Positions 17,197 to 27,138 are shown, counted from the stretch's first letter. The stretch: 48,999 nt of DNA from Phycisphaerae bacterium (GCA_029260035.1 JAJDEA010000228.1:1-48999); one strand, 5' to 3'. The notes: a model not told the origin generated them from the letters alone. Program-made: numbers and translations.

Positions 17197-18534
17197 ATGG
17201 CTCGAGATTTTTCACTTCCTGATCTTGGCGAAGGAATCGCCGAAGCGCAGGTTATTCGCGTGTTGGTCAGTCCCGGCGAAACGATCGCCGAGGATCAATA
17301 CCTTATGGAGGTCGAAACGGATAAGGCGGCTGTTGAGATTCCATCTCCGTTTGCTGGCGTTGCAGAAAAAGTGTTGGTTGAAGAAGGCCAAACGATCAAC
17401 GTGGGTGACGTCATTGTGACATTTGATGGCGAAGGATCGGGTGCCGCCAAGAAGGCCAAAGCGGGCTCGGCGAAGCAGGCCGCGACACTGGAGGCTCCGA
17501 AGACGTCAGGCAACGCTGCGTCCGCAACCGCTGTTTCGACGGACGCGCCGCCTACTGCCACCAATACCGGCAGGACTAAATCTGCCGCTGCGCCTGCGGT
17601 GCGAAAGTTGGCGCGTGAAGCTGGCGTTGCGCTGGACAGTATCGCGGGGACTGGGCCTGGAGGTCGAATCACGAGAGATGATGTGGAGCGCCATCTCGGC
17701 AATCAAGCGACTGCGCCCGCTACGGTATTTGACGCATCTGCAAACGCCTGTTCTGCGCAGACTGCTCCGATTCCAGCACCCAGACCCATTTCAACTCCGA
17801 TGGCTCCCCCGCCGGGTGTTGTTGGGCAGGATAAATGGGGCACCGTGCGAAAGGCGCCGTTGTCTCAGATACGCAAGACTATTGCCAGTCAGATGTCTCG
17901 CTCGGCGTTTACGGCTGTTCATGTGACGCATTGCGACGAAGCGGACATTACTGAACTCGACCGCCTGAGACGATCTCTGAATGAAGCCACGGGAAATGAC
18001 CCGAAGCTGACCGCGATGTCCTTTCTGGTTCGTGCTGTCTGTTTGTCACTTCGCAAACACCCCCACTTCAACGCCAGCTTCGACGACGAAGGCGGACAGA
18101 TGATCTATAAGGATTATGTCAACGTGGGGATAGCCGTGGACACGGAGCGTGGCTTGATCGTTCCCGTTGTTCGCAACGCGGACCAGCTTAGCCTACGCGG
18201 GATTGCTTTGGCGCTTCGATCGATCGCAGACCGCATCCGCGCGAATCAGTTTGCTATCGAAGACCTGCGAGGCGGAACATTTACGATTACGAACGTCGGC
18301 GCGCTGGGCGGGACAGTGAACACGCCGATTATCAATTTCCCGGAAGTCGCGATCCTCGGGCTCGGGCGTTCACGCAAGGTGCCCGTCTTGCGGGACGGCT
18401 CCCTGGCTGAATCGCTCATTCTTCCGCTCAATCTTTCGTTCGATCATCGCGCGGTGGATGGCGCCAACGCAGCGAGATTCACGAGAGAAATCATGAGCTA
18501 CCTGGAAACCCCGACTCGATTCATGTTGGATTGA
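17197..18534 (+). CDS. pdhC: Dihydrolipoamide acyltransferase (E2) of pyruvate dehydrogenase
   Basis: A 445-residue E2 core protein. One N-terminal lipoyl domain carries the modified Lys43 in VETDKAAVE. An Ala/Thr/Pro-rich linker leads to the E1/E3-binding domain (VRKLAREAGVALDSIAGTG to DDVERHL, about 133-167), a second linker, then the catalytic domain ending in SFDHRAVDGA with active His417 and Asp421. I prefer ATG 17197 over the GTG one codon earlier because TTGGAG lies seven bases upstream. A single lipoyl domain is usual outside enterobacteria. Third gene of the operon. Confidence 0.93.
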   Translation: MARDFSLPDLGEGIAEAQVIRVLVSPGETIAEDQYLMEVETDKAAVEIPSPFAGVAEKVLVEEGQTINVGDVIVTFDGEGSGAAKKAKAGSAKQAATLEAPKTSGNAASATAVSTDAPPTATNTGRTKSAAAPAVRKLAREAGVALDSIAGTGPGGRITRDDVERHLGNQATAPATVFDASANACSAQTAPIPAPRPISTPMAPPPGVVGQDKWGTVRKAPLSQIRKTIASQMSRSAFTAVHVTHCDEADITELDRLRRSLNEATGNDPKLTAMSFLVRAVCLSLRKHPHFNASFDDEGGQMIYKDYVNVGIAVDTERGLIVPVVRNADQLSLRGIALALRSIADRIRANQFAIEDLRGGTFTITNVGALGGTVNTPIINFPEVAILGLGRSRKVPVLRDGSLAESLILPLNLSFDHRAVDGANAARFTREIMSYLETPTRFMLD

Positions 18535-18609
18535 GCAAGCCATATTCTCAAAACCAGTGTCGCCTACCGGCGCTGACAGGTTCAAAAATTCTACGAGGAT
18601 GGTAGCCCT

Positions 18610-20001
18610 ATGGTTGTAGGCGAATTTACACAAGAGACAGATCTCGTAGTCGTTGGTGGTGGTCCCGGCGGATACCACGCAGCCTTTCGTGCATCCGCCA
18701 ACGGCTTGCGTACCACGATTGTCGAATCGATGCCTGCGCTGGGCGGCGTTTGTTTGCATCGCGGATGTATCCCCTCGAAGACGTATCTTTCGCTTGTGGA
18801 GACCGTTCACGCCGCGGCTGATGCGAAGGAAAAAGGTATCACTTTCGGCAAGCCTAAATTGGATGCCAAGAGCATTCGTGGATGGAAAGAAAAAGTAGTT
18901 TCCAAGCTGGCCGGCGGACTTGAGATGCAGTGCAAGAAGTACGGTGTTGAACGTGTTCAGGCAACAGCTCGTTTCGAGGATGGCAGACATGTTGCACTCG
19001 AAGGAGGCGACGTTCCGCGTATCAAATTCAAAAAAGCGATTATCGCGACAGGTTCCAGATCGATCGCGCTTCGGGGCGTACAAATTGACTCGCCTCATGT
19101 GTTGACTTCGCGGACAGCGTTAGATTTGAAAGACATTCCAAAGACGCTACTTGTCATTGGCGGCGGATACATCGGCTTGGAGCTGGGGCAGGTATATGCA
19201 GGCTTGGGCTCCAAGGTGACCGTCGTTGAAATGACGCCGAGCCTTCTGCTCGGAGCAGACCGCGACCTGGCTCGTCCCCTGCTTAAACGCCTTGAGAGTG
19301 ATTTCGCAGAAATCTGCCTGGAAACAAAAGTTGTTAAGATGGAAGATGCGAAAGACGGCGTTACGATCGGCTTCGAAGGAAAAAACATCCCAAGCGTCAA
19401 GACCTTTGACAAAGTTCTTGTGTCAGTGGGAAGACGTCCAAATTCCCAGGATTTGAATCTCGATAAGGCTGGCGTCGATGTCGATGATCGAGGGTTCATC
19501 AAGGTCGATGATCAGTTTCGTACGTCGTCATCCCGCATCTACGCGATTGGTGACGTTATTGGCAATCCCATGCTGGCACACAAAGCTCAGCACGAAGGGA
19601 CGGTCGTAGCTGACCTTCTGGCAGGGAAGGACGCTGCTTTCGATCCTCGGGGTATTCCGGCTGTGGTTTTCACCGATCCGGAAATGGCCTGGGTTGGGCT
19701 GACCGAAGCGGAGGCCAAGGAGAAAGGGCTTGACATTGTCATCAAGAAAATGCCCTGGTCTGCCTCTGGTAGAGCGGTGGCTCTTGGCAGGACGGACGGC
19801 TTGACGAAACTGATATTCGACAAGGCTAGCCAACGGTTGATTGGTGTTGGACTCGCTGGCCCGCACGTTGGCGAAATGATCGCGGAGGGTGCGCTGGCCT
19901 TGGAAATGGGAGCTGTGGCGTATGATGTAGCTTCCACGATCCACCCGCACCCCACTCTTTCCGAGACCATAAGCGACGTCGCTGCTATGCTGGCGGAATA
20001 A
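18610..20001 (+). CDS. lpdA: Dihydrolipoyl dehydrogenase (E3)
   Basis: A 463-residue FAD-dependent disulfide oxidoreductase that reoxidises dihydrolipoamide with NAD+. The FAD dinucleotide fold GGGPGGYHAA (16-25), the redox pair Cys48/Cys53 in GGVCLHRGCIPSK, the NAD fold VIGGGYIGLELGQV, the second FAD motif YAIGDV, and the C-terminal catalytic His447/Glu452 in HPHPTLSE are all present. A GAGGAT lies upstream of ATG 18610. Last gene of the pyruvate dehydrogenase operon; it may also serve other lipoyl complexes. Confidence 0.96.
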   Translation: MVVGEFTQETDLVVVGGGPGGYHAAFRASANGLRTTIVESMPALGGVCLHRGCIPSKTYLSLVETVHAAADAKEKGITFGKPKLDAKSIRGWKEKVVSKLAGGLEMQCKKYGVERVQATARFEDGRHVALEGGDVPRIKFKKAIIATGSRSIALRGVQIDSPHVLTSRTALDLKDIPKTLLVIGGGYIGLELGQVYAGLGSKVTVVEMTPSLLLGADRDLARPLLKRLESDFAEICLETKVVKMEDAKDGVTIGFEGKNIPSVKTFDKVLVSVGRRPNSQDLNLDKAGVDVDDRGFIKVDDQFRTSSSRIYAIGDVIGNPMLAHKAQHEGTVVADLLAGKDAAFDPRGIPAVVFTDPEMAWVGLTEAEAKEKGLDIVIKKMPWSASGRAVALGRTDGLTKLIFDKASQRLIGVGLAGPHVGEMIAEGALALEMGAVAYDVASTIHPHPTLSETISDVAAMLAE

Positions 20002-20155
20002 TCGATTGACCACTTGGTTCGATGTGCCCATTCAGCGACTTGTGCTGCAGCCATTCGTATTCAATGGGTAGACTTTGGCCCTGCCCTGCATAGCATATAG
20101 TGCGTGTCGTTTCTCTCATGAAGCTATTACCGCTGAAACCTGTGGATCGCCTGGT

Positions 20156-21592
20156 ATGATCAAATCTCTTGCCCAGGAACTCCTCGCCAAAAAACTCGTC
20201 AAACGTGATGACACCATTGTTGTAGGTGTCTCGGGCGGGCCGGACTCCATGGCGCTTCTCCACATGCTGCTCGCCCTCAATCAGACGATGGATTGGGAAT
20301 TGAAGCTGCACGCAGCTCATTTGAATCATGGTCTTCGGGCTGACGAGGGAGAAAAGGACGCTGCGTTCGTTCAAGCGGCGGCTGACAGCCTGAGTTTACC
20401 TTGCACTATCGATACGCGCGACATCGCCGCGATTTCCAAGAGTCAAGGCGTTGGTATCGAAGAGGCGGGACGAATAGAGCGATACGCGTTCGCCGAACGA
20501 GTGTGCCTGAAAATTGGTGCCAAGACGGTCGCGCTGGGACACCACGCCGACGATAACGCTGAGACGATCTTGCATCGGATTATTCGGGGAACGGGCCTTC
20601 GAGGGCTTGCTGGAATTCCTGTTTGCAGGCCTTTGACGCCGGAAAGTGAAATTCGGATCGTTCGGCCTTTGTTGCGCATGTCGCGACAAACTCTCGTCAA
20701 TTATCTGGCCGACCAAGGAATCGCCTATCGTGAAGATCGCACAAACGAACGAAACGAGCCTACGCGCAATCGTATTCGCAACGTCGTCCTGCCTTTGTTG
20801 GAATCGGACGTCAACCCGCAGGTTCGCGATGCGCTGGCCAGGCTTGGCGAACAAGCCCAGTGGATGGAGGAATACCTCCGTGACACCGTGCAACGAACGC
20901 TGAATACGCTGCTGATTTCCCGAACAGATCAAACGCTTTCGCTCAATGTGGATGGCTTGGCTCGCAAGAGTCGCGTTATTCAAACCGAAATTGTTCGCGC
21001 AGCGTATCGGTCGTTTGGCTTGGGCGAGCAGAGCCTTGCTTTCTCGCATCTCACTGCCGCTCTTGATTTGATATCCGACTCGTCGAGTGGCAAGCGATTG
21101 CAACTACCGGGCGGCATGGTAGTCGAAAAACGTTATCACCTGCTGATTTTCTCTGTTCCGACGGACGAGCCTCGAGAATTGATTGCTTCGGAGGTTGCGA
21201 TTCATTTGCCCGGCCGAACGCTCCTGCCCGTGCGTCGCCTCGAAATTCAATGCCATATTAGTGACGTTGTCGCCAGCGAGATTCCACGTTTGCGCCGATC
21301 CGCAGAAAAACTCAATGAATATGTTGACCTGGAGTCCATCCATCCACCTCTTGTCGTACGAACCCGCAAGCCTGGTGACCGTTTCCTGCCGCTCGGGGCG
21401 CCTGGGTCCAAAAAGCTATCCGATTTTTTGATCGATGCGAAGGTTGATCCTCAGGAGCGAGATCGCATTGCCGTATTGTGCGACCAGCTTGGCCCGATTT
21501 GGATCATCGGCCATCGGATTGATGATCGCGTAAAAATGACGGCGCTCACCAAGCGTGTTTTACAACTTCGCGCCCAGTCGCTTGAGTTATGA
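20156..21592 (+). CDS. tilS: tRNA(Ile)-lysidine synthase TilS
   Basis: A 478-residue enzyme that converts the wobble cytidine of tRNA-Ile(CAU) to lysidine, with ATP and lysine. The PP-loop SGGPDSMALL (26-35), AAHLNHGLRADE, GHHADDNAET and TRNRIRNVVLPLLE mark the N-terminal catalytic domain. The C-terminal TilS domain ends with TRKPGDRFLPLGAPGSKKL and RIDDRVKMT. I use ATG 20156, where similarity to the family begins; the frame opens earlier but without motifs. The stop overlaps the next ATG (ATGA), so translation of the GT39-like gene is coupled to it. Confidence 0.93.
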   Translation: MIKSLAQELLAKKLVKRDDTIVVGVSGGPDSMALLHMLLALNQTMDWELKLHAAHLNHGLRADEGEKDAAFVQAAADSLSLPCTIDTRDIAAISKSQGVGIEEAGRIERYAFAERVCLKIGAKTVALGHHADDNAETILHRIIRGTGLRGLAGIPVCRPLTPESEIRIVRPLLRMSRQTLVNYLADQGIAYREDRTNERNEPTRNRIRNVVLPLLESDVNPQVRDALARLGEQAQWMEEYLRDTVQRTLNTLLISRTDQTLSLNVDGLARKSRVIQTEIVRAAYRSFGLGEQSLAFSHLTAALDLISDSSSGKRLQLPGGMVVEKRYHLLIFSVPTDEPRELIASEVAIHLPGRTLLPVRRLEIQCHISDVVASEIPRLRRSAEKLNEYVDLESIHPPLVVRTRKPGDRFLPLGAPGSKKLSDFLIDAKVDPQERDRIAVLCDQLGPIWIIGHRIDDRVKMTALTKRVLQLRAQSLEL

Positions 21593-22917
21593 GTAGCCAC
21601 GATCCCAGGGAAGAAACCAGCTTAACCGCTGACGCGTGTCACGATAGCAATGTGGGTCGATGCGTCGAACTCACCAAAAGACTCCTGTTGATCATCTTCG
21701 TTGCAGCGCTAATCTGCCGTTGTGGCTGGGGAGTCTATCGCATTAGTCAGTCACAAGATGCAGCATCGCTGGAGTTTCCTGACGAGCAACAATATTGGCT
21801 GATGGCGGAATCGCTTCGCGAAGGGAAAGGCCTGCGTGACGAGTTCGGCTTTCGTGCCACACGCATGCCATTGTATCCGACGCTACTCTCCGTCTTTGTC
21901 GCGAGTGAGCACGGCGTTATCGCAGCCAAAGCAATGCAGTGGACAGTCGGGGCACTGGCAGCGGTTCTGGCAGCTCTACTTGCGGCTCGTATGTTCGATC
22001 GCCGAGCTGGCGTATGGGCTGGGTTGTTCGTTGCGTTTGATCCCTTTTTGATCTTCTTTTCTTCGCTGTTACTAACTGAAACACTGTTTGTTGTTGCCCT
22101 GCTAGGCCTATGGTTTGCAACTTGGCCGATTGTGGCAACGAACACGTCACCCATTACGAAGTGGCGATGGGTAGCCGTTGGGCTGTTGGCATCGACCTGC
22201 ATCTATCTGCGCGAATCAAGCGTCGGGCTTCTTGTGCTTCTTGCGTTACTGTGTGTCTTGCGACGGCGACGAGACTGGCGTTGCTTGGCCGTCATCTTGA
22301 TCGTGTCGTTTGTTGTCCGTTCGACGTTGGTGCCTTGGGCGATTCGCAACGGAGCAGTGATCGGCGAAATGACTCGGCTAACAACTCGAGGAGGTATATC
22401 TCTTTACGATGGCGTCGGACCTCAAGCTGACGGGAGCAGCAACCTCGGCGACGTTCAGCAGATGCCAGCCGTCCGTTGGCTTAGCGAAACGGAGTGGAAT
22501 CACTATTTCTTTGAGAAATCGCTAGAGGAAATCCGCAACAATCCAAGGCGAATTCTTGACTTAGCCATCATTAAGCTTAATCGGCTGTGGAACCCCTTTC
22601 CGAATGTCGGGACGTATCAATCGCATTTTGTTCGTGCAGTTTCGGCGATTTGGACGATTCCGATATACGTCTGCGCTATTGCAGCTTTGCCCATCTTATT
22701 GAGAATGCGAAACAGGAGGGGCGCATATGGGGTTGTGTTGATGATCCTTCCCGCGTTGTATTTTAGCGCGATCCATTCGCTGTTTGTCGGCAGTGTGCGA
22801 TATCGGATACCAGCCATGCCGATGATTGAGATTCTCGCTGCGGTTGTGGTTGCGTCACTTGTCGCCCGACTTACGCGGGGGCGAAGCAACGAGGGGCCCG
22901 CCAGTCATGTCAAATGA
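21589..22917 (+). CDS. GT39/ArnT-like polytopic glycosyltransferase
   Basis: A 442-residue inner-membrane protein with about 10 helices. The first periplasmic loop has FPDEQQYW (about 63-70) with the acidic pair that GT-C enzymes use for catalysis, then RATRMPLYPTLL, the usual PLY/PP segment after helix 1. Family members transfer sugars from lipid carriers to proteins or lipids; donor and acceptor cannot be read here. It overlaps tilS by 4 bases and the next gene by 11, indicating one transcript. This is the second GT-C-like protein in the window, with the DUF2723 protein at 3207-4871. Confidence 0.82.
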   Translation: MSSHDPREETSLTADACHDSNVGRCVELTKRLLLIIFVAALICRCGWGVYRISQSQDAASLEFPDEQQYWLMAESLREGKGLRDEFGFRATRMPLYPTLLSVFVASEHGVIAAKAMQWTVGALAAVLAALLAARMFDRRAGVWAGLFVAFDPFLIFFSSLLLTETLFVVALLGLWFATWPIVATNTSPITKWRWVAVGLLASTCIYLRESSVGLLVLLALLCVLRRRRDWRCLAVILIVSFVVRSTLVPWAIRNGAVIGEMTRLTTRGGISLYDGVGPQADGSSNLGDVQQMPAVRWLSETEWNHYFFEKSLEEIRNNPRRILDLAIIKLNRLWNPFPNVGTYQSHFVRAVSAIWTIPIYVCAIAALPILLRMRNRRGAYGVVLMILPALYFSAIHSLFVGSVRYRIPAMPMIEILAAVVVASLVARLTRGRSNEGPASHVK

Positions 22918-25900
22918 GCCTGTAGAGCACCGCGGCAAGACGCGACGGTCCTTTCGTCGGTGGGGTATCGTCTCGGCACTCCTGGCCGTAATTGCTTGCG
23001 CTGCCGTTTCACTTTACTTGCGCCAAGTCGATCCGGAACGGATTCGGGCGAGGGCTGAGAAAACCCTGCAAGAGTATGTCAACGGAGATGTGAGCGTTGA
23101 AGCCGCGAGCTTTTCCTGGTTCGAGGGCATTCGCTTGTCAAATGTGTCGATTTTTGCAGCCGACGCGAATACAAACGAAAATGACCCATCAACGTCAATG
23201 GAACGATTCCCTGTTTTTTCATGTGGCGAGGTCATACTGACGCCCGACGTTTCTTCCCTGCTTGTGGGTGATCTACGGCTGGAATCCGTTACGGCTATCC
23301 AGCCGAAGTGTTTGATTGTCCGAGACGTCAAGTCCGGTCGAACCAACCTGACAGATCTTCTTCGATTGCAATCAATACCAGGCGATTCTCCAGGAATTGG
23401 AATTCCAATTATTGAATTGCGCAGCGCCAACGTGCAGGTATGTAAGCGCCGGGGCTATCGGTTCGAGATTGCCGATGACATTACACTTACAATACGCGGC
23501 AAATTGGCCGAATCACAAAGTAGGTATTATGACATCGTATGGCACAGGCAAGACAGCGAAATGGCTGGAGGCCATTCACAAGTTGATTTGGTTACGGGAA
23601 GTGTTCGGAACATTGAGGGTGGCTTGCCATGGATGTCGCTCGAAGCCGTAATGATAGCTGTCAACGCGTCTTTTGATGCAGCAGGAACGTGGGGGGACCT
23701 TCTCGGGCTTGAAGGAACCGTTCGCGCGCGCGATTACAACCTTGGTGCGAAAGCGGATCAGCCTCGGTCGGCGACGATTGATTTGGAAAACGCTACGTTG
23801 TCAATTCCCCTTTCCGACAAAGAGCACAACCTGTCAGCGGAAGATCGGTACCTAAGGTTCGAGCAAGTCTATGGTTCTATCGTTGCTACAAACGATGCGA
23901 TCACGGCTGATTTCGAAGCGATGTTTCAGGGCAGTCGATGCAAAGCTGTAGCCAAGCTGCGAAACAAAGGGCTGCAACTTACATCGCTGGATGACGTTGA
24001 CTTTGACGTTGAATTACACCTGGAGCAACTACTCCTGCCGACTGACGATCCCAGCGTGAATGAGAAACAAGCACGGTTCGTGAACCGCTGGCCCACTCTC
24101 GTTCAGTTCTATTGCGATTATGACCCACATGGCCGATTTGACATTGATCTGAAATGTTCCAAGGCTGCGGGAAGCGACGCGCCGGTGACAATCGAGAAAC
24201 TGGTTGTGGCGCCGCGTGGCGCGGATGCATCGTGCCGGTATTTTCCATATCGCCTAAAAAATCTGACTGGTTCGTTAGAACTAACGCCGGAGGGTGTATT
24301 CCTGCGCAAGCTTGGTGGCGATCATGCTGAAGGTACGGCGTATATTTCCGGTTGGCTCGCCGCACCGAATCGCTGTTCGCCGGTCGAATTGTCAATTACG
24401 GGTCGAGGTAATCCGATCGATAAGGCGCTCGGCGATGCACTTTCGCTATCGTTCAAGGCGATTCTTGACGAGTTTCAGCCTGCAGGTTTTCTGGACGAGG
24501 TTGAGGTGTCGTTGTCGCGCCCGGGTTGCAAAGAAGGTCGGGTCGTGCCTTGGGAATCATCCGTTTCTGTTGCGTTTAGTGACTTGACCGCGACATACGA
24601 GCGGTTTCCAGTTTCGGTTGAACACATTCAAGGCAAACTGACTACGCATGATAGCCGACTCACGCTTGAAGAAGTGATCGGACGCGTTGGCGAGGGACAC
24701 GTTCATGTGTCGGGCCATGTTGATTATTCAGAGGCTCAATCGCCCGCCGTCGATCTGTCTATTCGAGGAACCGGCATCGAGTTTGGTAAGGAGGTTTTTT
24801 CGGCTCTGCCTGACGAGATGGCTGAGCAGATCGAGCCGTTCCATCCGGATGGGCGTTTCGACATTACAACAAAGCTCACCAAGCAATCGGCCAGTGCAGA
24901 ATTGGACCATCGTTCGACGGTTGTGCTTGATAATGTGACCGTTACACCAGATGCTTTTCCCGTAGCGATTCGATCTTTGAATGGCGAGATAACATTTGAC
25001 CAAGAGGGCGTCAGGTTCAAAGAGGTCAAAGGAAAATACGGAGAGGGAAAGCTGGCATTTTCCAGATATGTCGAAAACGACGGAGTGAGACATGCAGGGG
25101 CGCTGTCCATTGAATTCGAGCAAATACAGATTGATGATGCACTTCGTGAGGCGATGCCTGTTCAGTACCAGGGGATTCTAAAGGATTGGCAGGTTGAAGG
25201 CCCTATAGATGGAAAGTTTAACTTGCAGCATCCGCAATCGGGCAAAGAGGAATCGGCAATGGTGGACGGTCGGATTCGATTCGATGGCGTTACGCTGCAT
25301 GGCGGGCACTTCGGCAGGCCTTTTGAAGATGTGCACGCAAATATCGTTATCAACGATACAACTATTGAAGCAACCGAAGTGACGGCGCGATTTGGAGATG
25401 CGCTGCTTCAAGCGGACGTAAAAGTGCGCAAAGAAAATCAGTCCGAAGAAGGAGTCATTGTGCTTCGCGCTGGCGGTGTGCAACTGAAGCAGCTTCTCGA
25501 AAGTTTGTTTCCGGATTCGACCTGGCAGCCTTGGCGTCACCTGGATCTATCCGGCAGGGCTGACATCTACCTGGATCGTCTGACATTTAGACGACAGCAA
25601 GCCGATCAACCTCGAACCTGGGACGTTGAAGGGCGGCTGGATGTTTTTGACGTCGATCTTCCAGGCGTGGGTGACATTCAAAACGCCTTCGGAACAATTG
25701 ACGTCCAAGGCCGACTTGCTGACGTCAAGGGAGGCATGTCGCTTGGGGGAGAAATTCAGCTTCGGAATATGGACGTACTTGATCGGAGTCTACATGCAAT
25801 AAAATCTTCCTGGTCGTTTGTGCGATCCGAGGCTGGAGAAGGACGTTTTCTACTAGACGAGATACAAGGCGAGTTGTACGATGGAATGCTCGCAAGCCAG

Positions 25901-26539
25901 ATTGAATTGCAATTTGACGATTCATCTGTGAAATATGACGTAAGTGCGACAGTTCACGATATGAATCTCCATGCGTTCCTGGATGAAGCCCGATTAGCAA
26001 AGAATCAAGTCAAAAAGCCAGTTAGCGTTCGAGGGTTACTGAGCGGTCGTCTGCGTTTGTCGGGTGTGTTCGGAGAGGTGTTTTCTCGTCGCGGGCACGG
26101 ACAGATAGAGATTCTGGATGGGGACATGTATCAGTTTCCGCTTGTGTTGGCTATTTTGAACGTCATTAATCTGTCGGTTCCAGACGGAGATGCATTCGAT
26201 AGCGCGGCGGCTGATTTTGTCGTTTCAGGCAACCGTGTTCAACTTGATAGTGTTTCGATAGAGGGCGACGCAGCAACGCTCGTTGGGTTTGGGGCTATGT
26301 CTTGGCCTGACAAAGGACTGAACCTCAATCTGATTGTCGTGAGTCCGCATGGCTGGGCGCGCGTTCCGGGGCTTTCCGATTTCGTAGAGGGTGCATCGCG
26401 CGAGTTCATGGAGCTTCGTGTGACGGGGCCGATGTCTCAGCCGACGGTGCGCCTCGTGCCGCTGCCGGGATTGGCCGCCGAATTCAAAGAGCTTTTTCGC
26501 AAGCGCAAGCCAATCAAAATGCGCTCCGTACAACGATAG
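22907..26539 (+). CDS. AsmA-like / YhdP-TamB-type large envelope protein
   Basis: A 1210-residue protein with one N-terminal membrane helix (about 20-38) and a very long periplasmic part. After the helix, FSWFEGIRLSNVSIFA resembles the AsmA N-terminus. The rest is built of repeated beta-rich units of the kind RLTLEEVIGRVGEGHVHVSG and ITFDQEGVRFKEVKG, ending in an AsmA C-terminal-like region (VQLDSVSIEGDAATLVGFG, then VRVTGPMSQP-type GPMSQPTVRL). Such proteins form hydrophobic grooves thought to carry phospholipid between membranes. The start overlaps the preceding gene by 11 bases. Presence of this class supports a true outer membrane. The exact subfamily is not settled. Confidence 0.8.
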   Translation: MSNEPVEHRGKTRRSFRRWGIVSALLAVIACAAVSLYLRQVDPERIRARAEKTLQEYVNGDVSVEAASFSWFEGIRLSNVSIFAADANTNENDPSTSMERFPVFSCGEVILTPDVSSLLVGDLRLESVTAIQPKCLIVRDVKSGRTNLTDLLRLQSIPGDSPGIGIPIIELRSANVQVCKRRGYRFEIADDITLTIRGKLAESQSRYYDIVWHRQDSEMAGGHSQVDLVTGSVRNIEGGLPWMSLEAVMIAVNASFDAAGTWGDLLGLEGTVRARDYNLGAKADQPRSATIDLENATLSIPLSDKEHNLSAEDRYLRFEQVYGSIVATNDAITADFEAMFQGSRCKAVAKLRNKGLQLTSLDDVDFDVELHLEQLLLPTDDPSVNEKQARFVNRWPTLVQFYCDYDPHGRFDIDLKCSKAAGSDAPVTIEKLVVAPRGADASCRYFPYRLKNLTGSLELTPEGVFLRKLGGDHAEGTAYISGWLAAPNRCSPVELSITGRGNPIDKALGDALSLSFKAILDEFQPAGFLDEVEVSLSRPGCKEGRVVPWESSVSVAFSDLTATYERFPVSVEHIQGKLTTHDSRLTLEEVIGRVGEGHVHVSGHVDYSEAQSPAVDLSIRGTGIEFGKEVFSALPDEMAEQIEPFHPDGRFDITTKLTKQSASAELDHRSTVVLDNVTVTPDAFPVAIRSLNGEITFDQEGVRFKEVKGKYGEGKLAFSRYVENDGVRHAGALSIEFEQIQIDDALREAMPVQYQGILKDWQVEGPIDGKFNLQHPQSGKEESAMVDGRIRFDGVTLHGGHFGRPFEDVHANIVINDTTIEATEVTARFGDALLQADVKVRKENQSEEGVIVLRAGGVQLKQLLESLFPDSTWQPWRHLDLSGRADIYLDRLTFRRQQADQPRTWDVEGRLDVFDVDLPGVGDIQNAFGTIDVQGRLADVKGGMSLGGEIQLRNMDVLDRSLHAIKSSWSFVRSEAGEGRFLLDEIQGELYDGMLASQIELQFDDSSVKYDVSATVHDMNLHAFLDEARLAKNQVKKPVSVRGLLSGRLRLSGVFGEVFSRRGHGQIEILDGDMYQFPLVLAILNVINLSVPDGDAFDSAAADFVVSGNRVQLDSVSIEGDAATLVGFGAMSWPDKGLNLNLIVVSPHGWARVPGLSDFVEGASREFMELRVTGPMSQPTVRLVPLPGLAAEFKELFRKRKPIKMRSVQR

Positions 26540-26849
26540 GGCGACCTCATAGACGCCTTTTCAGAGGCGATCACTCTACATATCGCTTATTGATTATGCC
26601 ATGTGCGCGGCGCACCATATCGAAAACTCGTACTGTTTTGGAGAGGGCGTGGTGTTCATGCATCTGCTTTCATCCAGCGTCCGCGAGAGGACACGAGCTT
26701 TGTCTTGAATGGTGCCGTCCTGGTCGCGAGTAATACGAGAACCTATTCGGTCTTGTGCGAACGCATACTCGGAAATCTGACAACTCACAAGTTGGAACCC
26801 CCTTCATTGGTTAGAGCAGTGATTTCCAGCGAAATCAGCATCGTTTCAA

Positions 26850-26869
26850 GATTGTGCGACCGCACAATC
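26850..26869. promoter_or_regulatory. Operator-like dyad, 9-bp arms
   Basis: GATTGTGCG-AC-CGCACAATC is a perfect inverted repeat with a two-base centre, the geometry of a binding site for a dimeric helix-turn-helix regulator. It lies about 185 bases upstream of the first microprotein. No regulator gene is adjacent. Confidence 0.35.
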
Positions 26870-26986
26870 GCGAGCTGTGACTTGAGTAGATTCTTGTTTT
26901 TTTCCTCATTTTCTTCGCGCCGATGTTCGACGTTACCTAATGCAAGCAAACACACGGGCAACACGCGCCATTGTGCTTTGAAGTAA

Positions 26987-27032
26987 ACCCAAACGACCTC
27001 CCGGCGCGTTTCAATTCTCGCATCGTTTGGGT
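26987..27032 (+). repeat. 10-bp inverted repeat just upstream of the microprotein genes
   Basis: ACCCAAACGA (26987-26996) and TCGTTTGGGT (27023-27032) are perfect complements separated by 26 bases. The right arm ends 8 bases before the AGGAG of the first microprotein, so in RNA the stem could influence translation; as DNA it could be a regulator site. Confidence 0.35.
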
Positions 27033-27053
27033 GGGCCAGTTAGGAGACAGGCG

Positions 27054-27128
27054 ATGGCTTTGATCTACTGGATGTTGGACATGATGGAAGGTTTTGTTCC
27101 GTTGATTTCTCTGGGTATGGAAGGATAG
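27054..27128 (+). CDS. Putative 24-residue hydrophobic microprotein
   Basis: A very short frame that begins MALIYWMLDMMEG and ends ISLGMEG. It is hydrophobic and Met-rich. Support comes from translation signals: TTAGGAG lies seven bases before the ATG, and a second frame with an equally good site starts 10 bases after the stop. I do not recognise it. It could be a membrane microprotein, a leader peptide whose translation controls the next frame, or a type I toxin-like peptide; none of these is shown by the sequence alone. Confidence 0.4.
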   Translation: MALIYWMLDMMEGFVPLISLGMEG

Positions 27129-27138
27129 GAGGCTAATC

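Larger units (their letters stand above)
26540..27053. other. Intergenic region before the tandem microproteins
   Basis: About 510 bases. Longer frames on either strand (for example 26603-26986) lack ribosome binding sites and motifs. Two inverted repeats stand out and are listed separately (26850-26869 and 26987-27032). A short run of seven T at about 26897 is not adjacent to a stable hairpin. It probably holds the control region for the microproteins at 27054-27261. Confidence 0.4.

Noticed and set aside
26603..26986. 127-residue plus-strand frame after the AsmA-like gene
   Set aside because: No ribosome binding site, no motif, unlikely composition (many Ser, Arg and Cys), and it runs across an inverted repeat that looks regulatory.
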